From the NCBI GenBank assembly GCA_964483245.1, contig CAZABP010000017.1, positions 1-64,000 of the forward strand: a stretch of DNA of 64,000 nucleotides, in the 5' to 3' direction. Positions 24,938-33,800 of this stretch are shown in pieces; the stretch's first letter is position 1, and the number at the start of each line of letters is the position of its first letter. The DNA comes from CAZABP01 sp964483245 (GTDB taxonomy: Bacteria; Planctomycetota; UBA1135; UBA2386). The notes under the pieces are model-generated. The model did not search any database. It was not told the DNA's origin and saw nothing but the letters and a program-made list of their open reading frames with translations. A program made the position numbers and the translations under genes.

Positions 24938-25148
24938 TACGAAATACCTTGGTTGAGTCTGAGATCGGGGTCGGTGCCCGCGTCGCGGGCGACCTGGGGA
25001 TTCCCCGGGAGCATCGGCTCCTTCTGGAAGCTGCCTTGAGACGGCCCCCCTCGGGCCGGCTCTGCAACTCGATGTCGCGGAAGGCTACGCCGGATCAGGG
25101 GCTCCGGCAAGGCGGCCGATGATCCCAACCGGATCACGGGCGGCGCGC
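24938..25148. other. Intergenic leader region upstream of the helicase
   Basis: This is the non-coding part of the gap between the helicase start and the DprE1-like stop. It contains a small hairpin (GCCCGCG-TC-GCGGGC near 24977) and a GC-rich block (ACGGCCCCCCTCGGGCCGG near 25042). I see no gene, no known riboswitch and no clear promoter. Confidence 0.4.
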
Positions 25149-25190
25149 GCCTGACAGAATGGCGCGACTTTTCTCGTCAGACCCCAGGGA
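25149..25190. repeat. Palindromic dispersed repeat, family 1 copy 2
   Basis: GCCTGACAGAATGGCGCGAC is identical to 3212-3231, followed by CTTTTCTC and GTCAGACCCC. The stop codon of the DprE1-like gene (TCA at 25177-25179 on the plus strand) lies inside the GTCAGACCCC part, so the repeat supplies the gene's end. Confidence 0.6.
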
Positions 25191-26601
25191 GTCCGAGGCG
25201 GCGCGAGAGGTCGCTCTGCAGCAGGTTCTGCGGGTCGAACCGCGCCTTCAGCGCGCGGAACGCGGCCACGCGCTTGGGTCCGTGCACGCGCACGAACGAC
25301 GACGCGTCGAGCACGGCGTCCTTGGCCCAGTAGAACCGCCCGCCTGCCTCGAGCACGGTCTCCGCCATGCGCTGGCAGTGCGCCCACAGCTCGGCACGCC
25401 GCCGCGCCGGCACGGCGAAGTCCATCGCCAGCGAGAACCCGTCCACGGCATGCGTCATCAGGAACGGATCCGGCCGGTGCCGCTTCGACACCAACAGGTA
25501 CGGCACGAGCCGCGCCCGCTGGCACGCCTCGAGCAGCGACCGGAACACGCGCGCCGCCGCCCCCGCCGGCACGAACGGCTGGAACTGGATCAGCCCACCC
25601 GGCCGGAACGCCCACTGCCACCTCGGCACGTAGTCGAGCAGGAAGTGGAACGCCCCATGCGTCTGGAGATGGACCCCCGCCCGCTCCTCGCGCGACCCGG
25701 CGCGGAACTTCAGCGCGTTCACGAGCGGGATCGCACCCGCCTTCGTCGCGCACCACATGCCGGGCCAGATCCAACCCTTGGGCACGACGCCGAACAGCCT
25801 TGGCGGCACGTCCTGCCGCTCGGCGCGCAGCCACGCCTCCCCGTCCGGATCCTCACCCGGCGCCAACTGATCCGCCCGGTGCAGCAGCCCGCGCCCGAGC
25901 GCCGCACCGCGCGCATGGGCATCGTGCCAGCCGACCAGGTAGTCCGCACCCGCCGCGCGATGCTCCTCGATCAGCGCGAGCCCGTGCTCGAGATCGCGCA
26001 CAACGATCCCCTGCACGTGCAGGCGCCCGGCGTGCACGCGTTTGAGCTGCAGCTCCAGTTCGACGAAGCAGCCGAGCATGCCGAACCCGCCGATCGCAGC
26101 GTGGAACAGCTCTGCGTTCCGTTCGCGATCGCATGCCAACGACTCCCCCGACGGCGTCGCCAACACGAACGAGCGCACGTGCTCGCCGAACGTTCCGACC
26201 GCGAAGTTGTTCTTCCCGTGCACGTTCATCGCCGCCGCGCCGCCGCAGGTGACCGCCATCGTCCCGGGCACGACCGGCGGCCAGAACCCATCCCCGATCG
26301 CCGCCCGCCACAGCTGCCCGATCGTCACTCCCGGCTCGACGCGGACGACCCCGCGCTCGCGATCGAACGCGAGGATCCGATCCATCCCGGTCAGGTCCAG
26401 CGCGGCCCCACCATCGTTGGTCGTCGCATCGCCGTAGCTCCGCCCCGCGCCACGCAGCAGCAGTCCGCGCGGCCCACGCGCCGGCGCCGCCATCACCGCG
26501 AGCAGCTCGTCGCGCGTGCGCGGGCGCAGCACCTCGCTGATCCCCCGCATCGCCATGCCGAAGCCGCGCAGCTCGCGGCGCTCCCAGCGCGGTCCACTCA
26601 C
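25177..26601 (-). CDS. DprE1-like FAD-dependent oxidase (decaprenylphosphoryl-ribose oxidase family)
   Basis: This 474-residue FAD-binding-4 protein has N-terminal LLRGAGRSYGDATTNDGG and GGAAAMNVHGKNNFAVGTFG, which match the FAD and substrate motifs of mycobacterial DprE1. The C-terminus GRFYWAKDAVLDASSF and RFDPQNLLQSDLSRRLGL matches DprE1 YTAKDS and DP-x-x-x-x-SDMARRL. The Lys equivalent to Lys418 is present; the position of Cys387, read from GWNICVDF against GFSLAMDF, is Ala here. DprE1 oxidises the ribosyl C2 of polyprenyl-phosphoryl ribose, and a reductase (DprE2) then makes the arabinose epimer. A DprE2-like reductase gene overlaps this one by 4 bases upstream, which strongly supports the pairing. 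The lipid carrier and the use of arabinofuranose in this organism are inferred. Confidence 0.82.
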   Translation of the reverse strand: MSGPRWERRELRGFGMAMRGISEVLRPRTRDELLAVMAAPARGPRGLLLRGAGRSYGDATTNDGGAALDLTGMDRILAFDRERGVVRVEPGVTIGQLWRAAIGDGFWPPVVPGTMAVTCGGAAAMNVHGKNNFAVGTFGEHVRSFVLATPSGESLACDRERNAELFHAAIGGFGMLGCFVELELQLKRVHAGRLHVQGIVVRDLEHGLALIEEHRAAGADYLVGWHDAHARGAALGRGLLHRADQLAPGEDPDGEAWLRAERQDVPPRLFGVVPKGWIWPGMWCATKAGAIPLVNALKFRAGSREERAGVHLQTHGAFHFLLDYVPRWQWAFRPGGLIQFQPFVPAGAAARVFRSLLEACQRARLVPYLLVSKRHRPDPFLMTHAVDGFSLAMDFAVPARRRAELWAHCQRMAETVLEAGGRFYWAKDAVLDASSFVRVHGPKRVAAFRALKARFDPQNLLQSDLSRRLGLPGV

Positions 26602-27350
26602 ACGTTCAAACGCCGGAACAGGAACGACGGCACGGCGCGGATCATCGCCATCAGCGGCCGCCAGCGCGCCGGCACGTACGCAATCGCCGCGCGCCGGTGC
26701 ACGGCGCGCAGCCCCAACTCGGCCGCGCGCTCAGCGCTCTGCAACCAGAACAGACCCGGCACGCCCTTGGTCATCGCAGTGTCGACGAACCCGAACCGGA
26801 GCGTCGTGACCTGCACGCCACGCCGCCACAGCCGGTTGCGCAGCGACTCGAGATATGTGTCGAACGCCGCCTTCGACGCGCAGTAGGCCGGCCGCCCCAT
26901 CCGCCCGCGATCCTGCGCGACGCTGCTGATCCCGACGATGCAGCCGTGCCCACGCTGCTGGAACCGCCGCGCCGCCGCGTTGCACCACGCGATCCCGCCC
27001 AGCGTGTTGACCTCGAACTGCGCGCGGTCCTTCGCCGTGTCGAACTCGTCGGGCGCGACCGGCAACAGCGAGCCGGCGACGTAGTGCAGCTCATCGACCG
27101 GGCCCAGTTCGCTCTCGATGACGTCGAACAACCGCTCGACACTCGCGTGGTCGCTGACATCGTGCGGATGGACCCACGCGCGCCGCTGCCCCGCCGCGCG
27201 ATCGATCTCTGCCGCGAGCACCGCGAGCTCCGCCTCACGCCGCGCGAGCAACGCGACTGCGCGACCCTGACTTGCAATGCGTCGTGCAAACATTGCACCG
27301 ATGCCGCTCGACGCGCCCACTACGATCACGCCTCCGCTTGGCCTGCGCAT
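26598..27350 (-). CDS. DprE2-like short-chain dehydrogenase/reductase
   Basis: This 250-residue SDR has the NAD(P) motif VVGASSGIGAMFARR (residues 10-24) and catalytic residues Ser in GISSVAQDRG and Tyr/Lys in PAYCASKAAF. The C-terminus RWRPLMAMIRAVPSFLFRRL is typical of the DprE2 group, which reduces the 2-keto sugar made by DprE1 to complete the ribose-to-arabinose epimerisation. Its stop overlaps the start of the DprE1-like gene (ATGA-type overlap), so the two enzymes are made together. The start at ATG 27350 is three residues before the first strand. The 118-base interval to the divergent regulator GTG at 27469 holds the promoters for both. An ordinary SDR with another substrate is the alternative. 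Confidence 0.82.
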   Translation of the reverse strand: MRRPSGGVIVVGASSGIGAMFARRIASQGRAVALLARREAELAVLAAEIDRAAGQRRAWVHPHDVSDHASVERLFDVIESELGPVDELHYVAGSLLPVAPDEFDTAKDRAQFEVNTLGGIAWCNAAARRFQQRGHGCIVGISSVAQDRGRMGRPAYCASKAAFDTYLESLRNRLWRRGVQVTTLRFGFVDTAMTKGVPGLFWLQSAERAAELGLRAVHRRAAIAYVPARWRPLMAMIRAVPSFLFRRLNV

Positions 27351-27468
27351 TGCTACCGGAGACTACCCGGGGCCGCAGCCCGGAGCGGCGGCAACCTTCG
27401 ATCGAGATTTTCCGAGCACCACTGTTCCGGGGCCTGTGGCCCGTCCTACCAGTTCTCCGAGTCCTCCC

Positions 27469-27774
27469 GTGAAGCACACCTCCTGGCAGTTCCTGAGCAA
27501 TCACGGTTACGTCCTCCTGAGTCTCGGGCGCGATCCGGACGCACGGCTTCGCGACGTCGCGCGCCAAGTCGGGATCACCGAGCGCGCCGTGCAGAAGATC
27601 GTCGCCGACCTCGAAGAGGCCGGCTATGTGACGCGCACGCGGCAAGGCAGACGCAACCACTACGAAGTCCACCGGCACGCCAAGCTGCGCCACCCGCTGG
27701 AGCGCGAGAGCACGATCGAGGATCTGCTCGGCTTGCTCGAAGGCGCCCACGAATCGCGCGCGGTCGGGGTCTGA
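27469..27774 (+). CDS. Small winged-helix (MarR/ArsR-like) regulator
   Basis: This 101-residue protein is a winged helix-turn-helix: SWQFLSNHGYVLLSLGRDPD, then LRDVARQVGITERAVQKIVA as the DNA-recognition helices, and LEEAGYVTRTRQGRRNHYEV as the wing. A short acidic C-terminus (STIEDLLGLLEGAHE) may dimerise. No ligand domain is present. The start chosen is GTG 27469; the frame is open for another 64 codons upstream but that part is Pro/Thr-rich and overlaps the divergent SDR gene. Position between the DprE pair and the hybrid kinase leaves its target open. Confidence 0.75.
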   Translation: MKHTSWQFLSNHGYVLLSLGRDPDARLRDVARQVGITERAVQKIVADLEEAGYVTRTRQGRRNHYEVHRHAKLRHPLERESTIEDLLGLLEGAHESRAVGV

Positions 27775-27899
27775 GCAGGCGCTGCTCGATGGATCGCGCC
27801 GGCCGTCCGGCCGGGGTCCACGGCTGCGCCCGACCTGCGCGCGATCCGCTGCTCCGGTTTCCGCCCCTGCTCGCTTCGTTTACTAGTGCCTGCTGACGC

Positions 27900-29681
27900 A
27901 TGAAGCACGCTGCGCAGAAGCCGTGGGTCGGCCGGTCCGTCCTCGTGCTCTGCGCCACGGCCGCCGGCGCGTGCTTCCTCGCCGATCTGCTCGTGCCGAA
28001 CACGGTCGCGATCGGGCTGCTGTACTCGTTCGTCGTGCTCGGCGCCGGCTGGAGCCGGGACCCGCGCAGCATCGTCGCCTTCGCCGGCATCGCAACGCTG
28101 CTGATCCTGCTCGGCTGGCTGCTCGAGCCCGCGACGACGCAGGTGTCGCTCGTCGGCGGCATCAACCGTGCGCTGGCGATCCTGCTGGTCTGGACGATCG
28201 CGGCGACGAACGTCGGCTGGCTCGGCACCGAACGCAGGCTCGACGCCGGGCAGGCGCTGCTTCGCACTGCGCACCGCCGCCAGAGCGAGTTCCTGGCCAC
28301 GCTGTCGCACGAGCTGCGCAACCCGCTGTCGCCGCTGAGCACGGCGGTCGAGATCCTGCGCATGGGTCAACCGGATCCGGAGCTCGTCGCCGACAGCTGC
28401 CGCGTGATGCGCCGCCAGATCCAACACCTGACGCGGCTGCTCGACGACCTGCTGGATGCGTCGCGCCTGGAGCACGGGCGCATCCATCTGCGCAAGGCGC
28501 GCATCGAGCTGTCGCGCCTGCTGACCGAAGCCAGCGACGCGACCGGCCACCTGGTCGAGCAGGCCGGCCACACGCTGTCGGTGTCGCTGCCGGCGGAGCC
28601 GGTCTACCTCGACGCCGACCCGGTCCGCCTGGTGCAGGTGTTCGGCAACCTGCTCAGCAACGCGGCCAAATACACGCCGGAAGGCGGCCACATCCAGCTC
28701 GCAGCCGCGCGCCTGGATGGTGGCGTCCAGATCCGCGTCCGCGACGACGGGATCGGCATCGAGCCGGAGCGGATCGCGGAGATCTTCGAGATGTTCCAGC
28801 AGCTCGACCGCTCGCTCGAGACCGGATTCAGCGGACTCGGCATCGGGCTGACTCTGGTGAAGGCCCTGGTCGACCTGCACGGCGGCAGGATCGAAGTGCA
28901 CAGCGAAGGGCGCGGCAAAGGCACCGAGTTCCGCGTCTGGCTGCCGGTGCTGCCGCCGAGTGACGCGCCGCCACCCGACCCGTTGGCCGAGGATCCGGCG
29001 ACGACGGACTTCGGCGTGCGCCACCGCATCCTCGTCGTCGAGGACAACCCGGATGCTGCGTACACGCTCGCACGTCTGCTCGAGCTGCTCGGTCACGAAG
29101 TCCATGTCGCGCACGACGGACTCGCCGCGATGGAGGTCGCCGCGGAGGTCCACCCGCACGTGATCCTGCTCGACCTCGGTCTGCCGAAGCTGAACGGCTA
29201 CGAGGTGGCGCGGCGCATCCGCGGCCGGCGCTGGGGTCGACCGATCCTGATCGCCGCGCTGACCGGTTGGGGCCAGCAGAGCGACCGCCTGCGCACCAGC
29301 GAGGCGGGGTTCGATGCCCACCTCACCAAGCCGGCCGAACCAGCCGCGCTGCAGTCCGTGCTGACGCGCGTCGCCGCGCACGAGCCGGTGCCGGACTCCC
29401 CGGCGCGCTTCCAGTTCCGCGACCCGCGCCCCCGCACGCCGGCACCCGCGTCGACGGAGACCAACGGGAGCTCAGCTCCCCCCCCGCAGCTGCGCCGGAT
29501 CGTGCACGACTTGCGTGGCGCGCTGAACGCCCTCGTCCTTCAGCTCCTGGTCCTGACCCAGCGCACGACCGACCGCGCCGACCTCCGCGAGCTCGTCGAC
29601 GAAGCTCTGCTGTGCAGCCAGGAGCTGACCGGCCACATCGAGCGGCTGACTCCCGAGCCCAAGCACGAGCCCAAGCCCTGA
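27900..29681 (+). CDS. Hybrid sensor histidine kinase with receiver and second H-box
   Basis: This 593-residue protein has an N-terminal membrane region of about three to four hydrophobic segments (residues 12-105), with no large sensor loop. The first dimerisation domain carries His137 in FLATLSHELRNPLSPLS. The ATPase domain has NLLSNAAKYTPEGG, RVRDDGIGIEPE and GLGIGLTLVK. A receiver domain follows (residues about 376-495) with ILVVEDNPDAA, phospho-acceptor Asp425 in LLDLGLPKLNGYE and Lys in AHLTKPAEP. After a Pro-rich linker, residues 532-583 look like a second dimerisation helix pair with His536 in RRIVHDLRGALNAL and no ATPase after it. It may relay phosphate His-Asp-His. No response regulator is adjacent, so output is unknown. 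Confidence 0.88.
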   Translation: MKHAAQKPWVGRSVLVLCATAAGACFLADLLVPNTVAIGLLYSFVVLGAGWSRDPRSIVAFAGIATLLILLGWLLEPATTQVSLVGGINRALAILLVWTIAATNVGWLGTERRLDAGQALLRTAHRRQSEFLATLSHELRNPLSPLSTAVEILRMGQPDPELVADSCRVMRRQIQHLTRLLDDLLDASRLEHGRIHLRKARIELSRLLTEASDATGHLVEQAGHTLSVSLPAEPVYLDADPVRLVQVFGNLLSNAAKYTPEGGHIQLAAARLDGGVQIRVRDDGIGIEPERIAEIFEMFQQLDRSLETGFSGLGIGLTLVKALVDLHGGRIEVHSEGRGKGTEFRVWLPVLPPSDAPPPDPLAEDPATTDFGVRHRILVVEDNPDAAYTLARLLELLGHEVHVAHDGLAAMEVAAEVHPHVILLDLGLPKLNGYEVARRIRGRRWGRPILIAALTGWGQQSDRLRTSEAGFDAHLTKPAEPAALQSVLTRVAAHEPVPDSPARFQFRDPRPRTPAPASTETNGSSAPPPQLRRIVHDLRGALNALVLQLLVLTQRTTDRADLRELVDEALLCSQELTGHIERLTPEPKHEPKP

Positions 29682-29704
29682 CGCGGGTGCCCCCGCGACC
29701 GCGG

Positions 29705-30868
29705 CTACAGATTGTGCAACCGGATCGCCCGCGTCGGGCACGCGCGCTCGCACGCGCTGTCATGCGTGCACTCGTAGTTGTGCAACTTGCGCACGACGTC
29801 CCCGACCGGCACGGCCGCGTACCCGTCGGTCGCGCAGGTCACCGCGCAGATTCCGCAGTGGATGCAGGCGTTCATGTCCACGTCCAGCCGCACGTGGTCG
29901 CGCGGGGTGTGCACGGTCCGGTCCACCTCGCGCACCAGGTCCGGGTGGCACAGGTATCGCGTCAGCGGGTGCGTCGTGAGCCCTTCGATCGCCTCCCGTT
30001 CGCCGAGCCGGACGACTTCGGTCAGCTCCGGTGGATCGAGGATCCCCAGGTGAGCGACCTTCGGCTTCAGCAGCACCATGTTCTTGCCGACGTACTGGTG
30101 CAAATTGTGCTCGTTGAGCACGTTGCCCATGATGTCGTACGCAGCCGCCAGGATATGCGGCAGCGACGCGCGGAACTCCCGCTTGCGATGGTGGTCGCGG
30201 ATCGACAGATCCACGGCGATCACCAGGTCCGCCTTGCGCGCGCTGGCGAGCTTCAGGCACAGCGCTTCGGCCATCCCGCCATCGATGAACACGTCCCCGT
30301 CGCGCTCGAGCGGCTCGAAGATCCCGGGCAGGCACGAGCTCGCATAGACCGCATCCGCCAGCGGCATCTGCGGCGCGCCCGGCAGGCCGAAGTACCGCAT
30401 CGTCCCGTCGGTGATCGACAGCGCGTTGCAGAAAAACGGCGTGCGCAGGTCGAGGAACTCGCGCACCGGCAGGTGGTCGCGCAGGAAGTCGTGGAAGTGC
30501 TGCCCCTTGTAGACCGACGCGTGCCGGTAGCCGCGCACGAGGAACTTCAGCAGGTGGATCCGGAAGTAGTCCTTCAGCGAGAGTGACGAGACCGTGCGTT
30601 CGATCCAGTGCGAGTCCATCCCGGACGCGAAGAACGAGCCGACGACGGCTCCCATGCTGGTGCCGATGACCTCATCGACGACGAGGCCGAGCCGCTCGAT
30701 CGCGCGCAACACGCCGATGTGGGCGAAGCCCTTCATGCCGCCGCCACCGAGCACGAGGATCGTGCGCGGGCGTGGCTGGCGGAGCGGCCGCGCCCATGCC
30801 GCGGCAGCCGCCGTGGTCAGCTCGGCGGCAGAAGCTCCGTTCGTAGTCGTGTCCGCAGTGTGTCCCAA
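29705..30868 (-). CDS. Patatin-like phospholipase fused to a ferredoxin domain
   Basis: This 387-residue protein has residues about 35-250 forming a patatin domain: oxyanion loop VLGGGGMKGFAHIG, nucleophile in VIGTSMGAVVG, and the Asp of the catalytic dyad in FIDGGMAEAL. The C-terminal 60 residues form a two-cluster ferredoxin-like unit: C335-IH-C338-GI-C341-AVT-C345, then C367-TH-D370-SA-C373-ERA-C377-P. In the second motif the second cysteine is replaced by Asp, the arrangement known from Pyrococcus ferredoxin, where Asp binds the cluster. Translation starts at TTG 30868; no ATG or GTG precedes the domain suitably. It faces the fatty-acid operon across 122 bases of shared promoter region. 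A membrane-lipid esterase whose activity or placement depends on redox state is a hypothesis. Confidence 0.85.
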   Translation of the reverse strand: MGHTADTTTNGASAAELTTAAAAAWARPLRQPRPRTILVLGGGGMKGFAHIGVLRAIERLGLVVDEVIGTSMGAVVGSFFASGMDSHWIERTVSSLSLKDYFRIHLLKFLVRGYRHASVYKGQHFHDFLRDHLPVREFLDLRTPFFCNALSITDGTMRYFGLPGAPQMPLADAVYASSCLPGIFEPLERDGDVFIDGGMAEALCLKLASARKADLVIAVDLSIRDHHRKREFRASLPHILAAAYDIMGNVLNEHNLHQYVGKNMVLLKPKVAHLGILDPPELTEVVRLGEREAIEGLTTHPLTRYLCHPDLVREVDRTVHTPRDHVRLDVDMNACIHCGICAVTCATDGYAAVPVGDVVRKLHNYECTHDSACERACPTRAIRLHNL

Positions 30869-30990
30869 TCCGGCGCCGCCCCGTTGGAGATGTGCGGCTC
30901 CAACTGCCGATAGATCGGAAGGGTCCGCTGGTTATCTGAAACAGCGCAGCATTCCGGAGATAGGACCAACTCGATGGGGATCAACCCGCA

Positions 30991-32481
30991 GTGAAGCCGG
31001 GCTGGCGTGAGATCCAGCGATGGCCGGCCGCGCGCCAGCGCGAGCTGCAGGACCATCTGCTGCAACGCAGGGTGCAGGAGTACCTGTATCCGTTCAGCCC
31101 GCACTACCGCGCGCTGTTCGATCAGCATGGGATCCGGCCGGAGTCGATCCGCACGGTCGCCGACCTGCGGCACGTCCCGCTGACGACCAAGCAGGACCTG
31201 CTGCCGACCGCCGACGATCCGCAGCGCTTCCGCAAGTTCGTGCTGCAGCCGGATCCGGCCAGTCTCAAGGCCGCCTGGCCGTTGCGGCGCAAGCTGCGCC
31301 TGCTGGCCGAATCGTGGCTGCACGGCAAGGCGGCCGTGCGCCAGCGCCTGCGGCGCGAGTTCTATCCCTGCTTCATGACGTTCACGACCGGCCGCTCGGC
31401 CGAGCCGCTGCCGTTCTTCTATTCGCCGCACGACATCGCGCTGCTGCACGAGTCGGGCAAGCGGTTGACCGAGGTCATCGGCGTCGATCAGGAGGCACGC
31501 GTCGCGAACCTGTTCCCGTACGCGCCGCACCTCGCGTTCTGGCAGGTCGTGTTCGCCGGGTTCGAGACCGGGATGATGATCCTGTCGACCGGCGGCGGCC
31601 GCGTGATGGGCAGCGCTGGCGACCTGCGCGCCTCGAGCCGGATCCGCGCCGAGGTGCTGCTCGGCGTGCCGGGCTACATCTACCACCTGCTGCGCCGCGG
31701 CGCGGCCGAGGGCTGCGACCTGTCGTCGGTCAAGCTGGTCGTGCTCGGCGCCGAGCGCGTGCCGCCCGGCCTGAAGGAGAAGGTGCGCCGGATGCTGACC
31801 GACATGGGCGCGACCGACGTCAAGGTGATCGGCACCTACGGGTTCACCGAAGCGCGGATGGCATTCGCCGAGTGCCCGACCGAGATCGGCGTCTACTCCG
31901 GCTACCACCTGAGCCCGGACCTGGCGGTGTTCGAAGTCATCGATCCGAAGACCGGCGAGGTCGTGCCGGAAGGGCAGCCGGGCGAGCTCGTGTTCACGCC
32001 GCTGGATGGCCGCGCGAGCTCCGTGTTCCGCTACCGGACCGGCGACCGCGTGCGCGGCGGCCTGCGCTGGGATCCCTGCCCGCACTGCGGCCGCACGGTG
32101 CCGCGCATCGACAGCGACATCACGCGGGAGAGCAGCCTCAAGGACCTGCGCCAGGAGCTGAAGATCAAGGGCACACTGGTCAACCTGGAAGACTGCGCGC
32201 AGGTGCTCGGCGACCTCGCCGAGATCGAGGAGTGGCAGGTCGAGCTGCGCAAGAAGGACGATGACCCGCTGGAAGTCGACGAGCTGATCCTGCACGTCGC
32301 GCTGCGCGACGGCGCCTGCCCGGACGCGACGCGCACGCACCTGCACGAGGCGTTCAAGGGGCGCATGGAGATCTCGCCGAACCGGATCGAAGTGCTGACG
32401 CTGGAGACGATCCTGCGCAAGATCGGCATGGAGACCGAGATGAAGGAGAAGCGCTTCGTGGATGCGAGGCCGCGGCCATGA
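30991..32481 (+). CDS. CapK/PaaK-like adenylate-forming ligase
   Basis: This 496-residue protein resembles phenylacetate-CoA ligase (PaaK) and CapK proteins. Landmarks are CFMTFTTGRSAEPLPFFYS (the ATP-binding loop normally Ser/Thr/Gly rich), YGFTEARMAFAECP (the A5 motif), FRYRTGDRVRGG (A7/A8 with the hinge Asp), and DPCPHCGRTVPRID, the small cysteine motif of PaaK relatives. The C-terminal subdomain (VNLEDCAQVLGDLAEI) follows. It would activate a carboxylic acid with ATP, probably to a CoA thioester. It starts at GTG 30991 and overlaps the thiolase gene by 4 bases, so it is the first gene of a beta-oxidation operon and probably supplies its acyl-CoA. An acyl-adenylate transferase role is possible. 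Confidence 0.82.
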   Translation: MKPGWREIQRWPAARQRELQDHLLQRRVQEYLYPFSPHYRALFDQHGIRPESIRTVADLRHVPLTTKQDLLPTADDPQRFRKFVLQPDPASLKAAWPLRRKLRLLAESWLHGKAAVRQRLRREFYPCFMTFTTGRSAEPLPFFYSPHDIALLHESGKRLTEVIGVDQEARVANLFPYAPHLAFWQVVFAGFETGMMILSTGGGRVMGSAGDLRASSRIRAEVLLGVPGYIYHLLRRGAAEGCDLSSVKLVVLGAERVPPGLKEKVRRMLTDMGATDVKVIGTYGFTEARMAFAECPTEIGVYSGYHLSPDLAVFEVIDPKTGEVVPEGQPGELVFTPLDGRASSVFRYRTGDRVRGGLRWDPCPHCGRTVPRIDSDITRESSLKDLRQELKIKGTLVNLEDCAQVLGDLAEIEEWQVELRKKDDDPLEVDELILHVALRDGACPDATRTHLHEAFKGRMEISPNRIEVLTLETILRKIGMETEMKEKRFVDARPRP

Positions 32482-33800
32482 CCGGCCGCCCGCCGCGCGA
32501 CACGGATCCGGAGCAGACGCTGGCGATCGTCGCCGGCGTGCGCACGCCGTTCTGCCGCAGCGGCGGGGAGCTCCAGCAGGCCGCCGCGCAGGACCTCGCC
32601 GCACACGCGATCCGCGAGCTGTTTGTCCGCTGCGACTACCCGCGCGAGCAGATCGACGAGGTGATCCTCGGCTGCGCCGGTCCGCAGGCGACCGAGGCGA
32701 ACGTCGCCCGCGTCGCCGCGCTGCGCGCCGGATTGCCGCAGGCGATCCCGGCCGTGACCGTCATGCGCAACTGCGCGTCCGGTCTCGAGGCGCTGGTCGC
32801 TGCCGACCGGCGGCTGCGCGCCGGGGATGGGGACGTGTTCGTCGTCGGCGGCGTCGAGTCGATGTCGTCGTTCCCGCTCGTCATGGGAGCGGAGCTGACC
32901 GCGATGTTCGCCCGGCTCGGCAAGGCGAAGAGCCTCGCCCAGCGGCTGCGCGCGCTGGCGTCGTTCCGCCCGCGCCAGCTGAAGCCGCGCGTCGCGATCC
33001 TCGAAGGTCTGACCGACCCGACCAGCGGCCTGATGATGGGTCACACGGCCGAGAACGTCGCGCGGCAGTTCGGCATCCACCGCGATGCGCAGGACCAGTT
33101 CGCGCTGGCGAGCCATCAGCGCGCAGCACGCGCCCGCGAGAGCGGCCGGCTGGGGCGTGAGATCGCGCCGATCTGCCCGCCGCCGCGGTTCCGCGCGCTG
33201 GTCAGCGAAGACGATGGGATCCGCAGCGACAGCAGCCTCGCCGCGCTGGCGCGGCTGCGGCCGGTGTTCGACCGCCGCGAAGGGGACGTCACGGTAGGCA
33301 ACGCCTGCCAGGTCACCGACGGCGCCGTCGCGCTGCTGGTCATGCGCGAAGCGCGTGCCCGCGCGGCCGGCATCCGTCCGCTCGCGCTGGTGCGCGGCGT
33401 CGGCGTGGCCGGCCTCGATCCGCGCGTCATGGGGCTCGGCCCGGTGCACGCGACCCCGCGCGCGCTCGCCGACGCCGGGCTCGAGTTCGCGGCGCTGGAG
33501 CAGTTCGAGATCAACGAGGCGTTCGCCGCGCAGGTGCTCGGCTGCGTCGAGGCGTTCGCCAGTGACCGCTACTGCCAGCAGGAGCTCGGTCTGCCCGCGG
33601 CCCTGGGCACGATCGACCCGGCGCGGCTGAACGCCAACGGCGGCGCGATCGCGCTCGGCCACCCGCTCGCCGCCTCCGGGGCGCGGCTGGTGCTGACGCT
33701 GGCGCACGAGCTGCGCGAGCAGGGTCGCCGCTACGGACTCGCCACGCTTTGCATCGGCGGCGGCCAGGGCCAGGCCGTGATCCTGGAGAATGCGGCATGA
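32478..33800 (+). CDS. fadI: Acetyl-CoA acyltransferase (3-ketoacyl-CoA thiolase, FadI type)
   Basis: This 440-residue thiolase has the active-site Cys in VMRNCASGLEALVAADR (about residue 99), His in LNANGGAIALGHPLAASGA and the second Cys in ATLCIGGGQGQAVILE. The N-terminal VAGVRTPFCRSGG is the family start. It cleaves 3-ketoacyl-CoA to acetyl-CoA and a shortened acyl-CoA. Its length and its position directly before a FadJ-type gene match the FadI/FadJ pair, where the thiolase precedes the multifunctional subunit. The stop overlaps the next start as ATGA. It overlaps the ligase gene by 4 bases upstream. All three genes are therefore one translation-coupled unit. Confidence 0.9.
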   Translation: MTGRPPRDTDPEQTLAIVAGVRTPFCRSGGELQQAAAQDLAAHAIRELFVRCDYPREQIDEVILGCAGPQATEANVARVAALRAGLPQAIPAVTVMRNCASGLEALVAADRRLRAGDGDVFVVGGVESMSSFPLVMGAELTAMFARLGKAKSLAQRLRALASFRPRQLKPRVAILEGLTDPTSGLMMGHTAENVARQFGIHRDAQDQFALASHQRAARARESGRLGREIAPICPPPRFRALVSEDDGIRSDSSLAALARLRPVFDRREGDVTVGNACQVTDGAVALLVMREARARAAGIRPLALVRGVGVAGLDPRVMGLGPVHATPRALADAGLEFAALEQFEINEAFAAQVLGCVEAFASDRYCQQELGLPAALGTIDPARLNANGGAIALGHPLAASGARLVLTLAHELREQGRRYGLATLCIGGGQGQAVILENAA

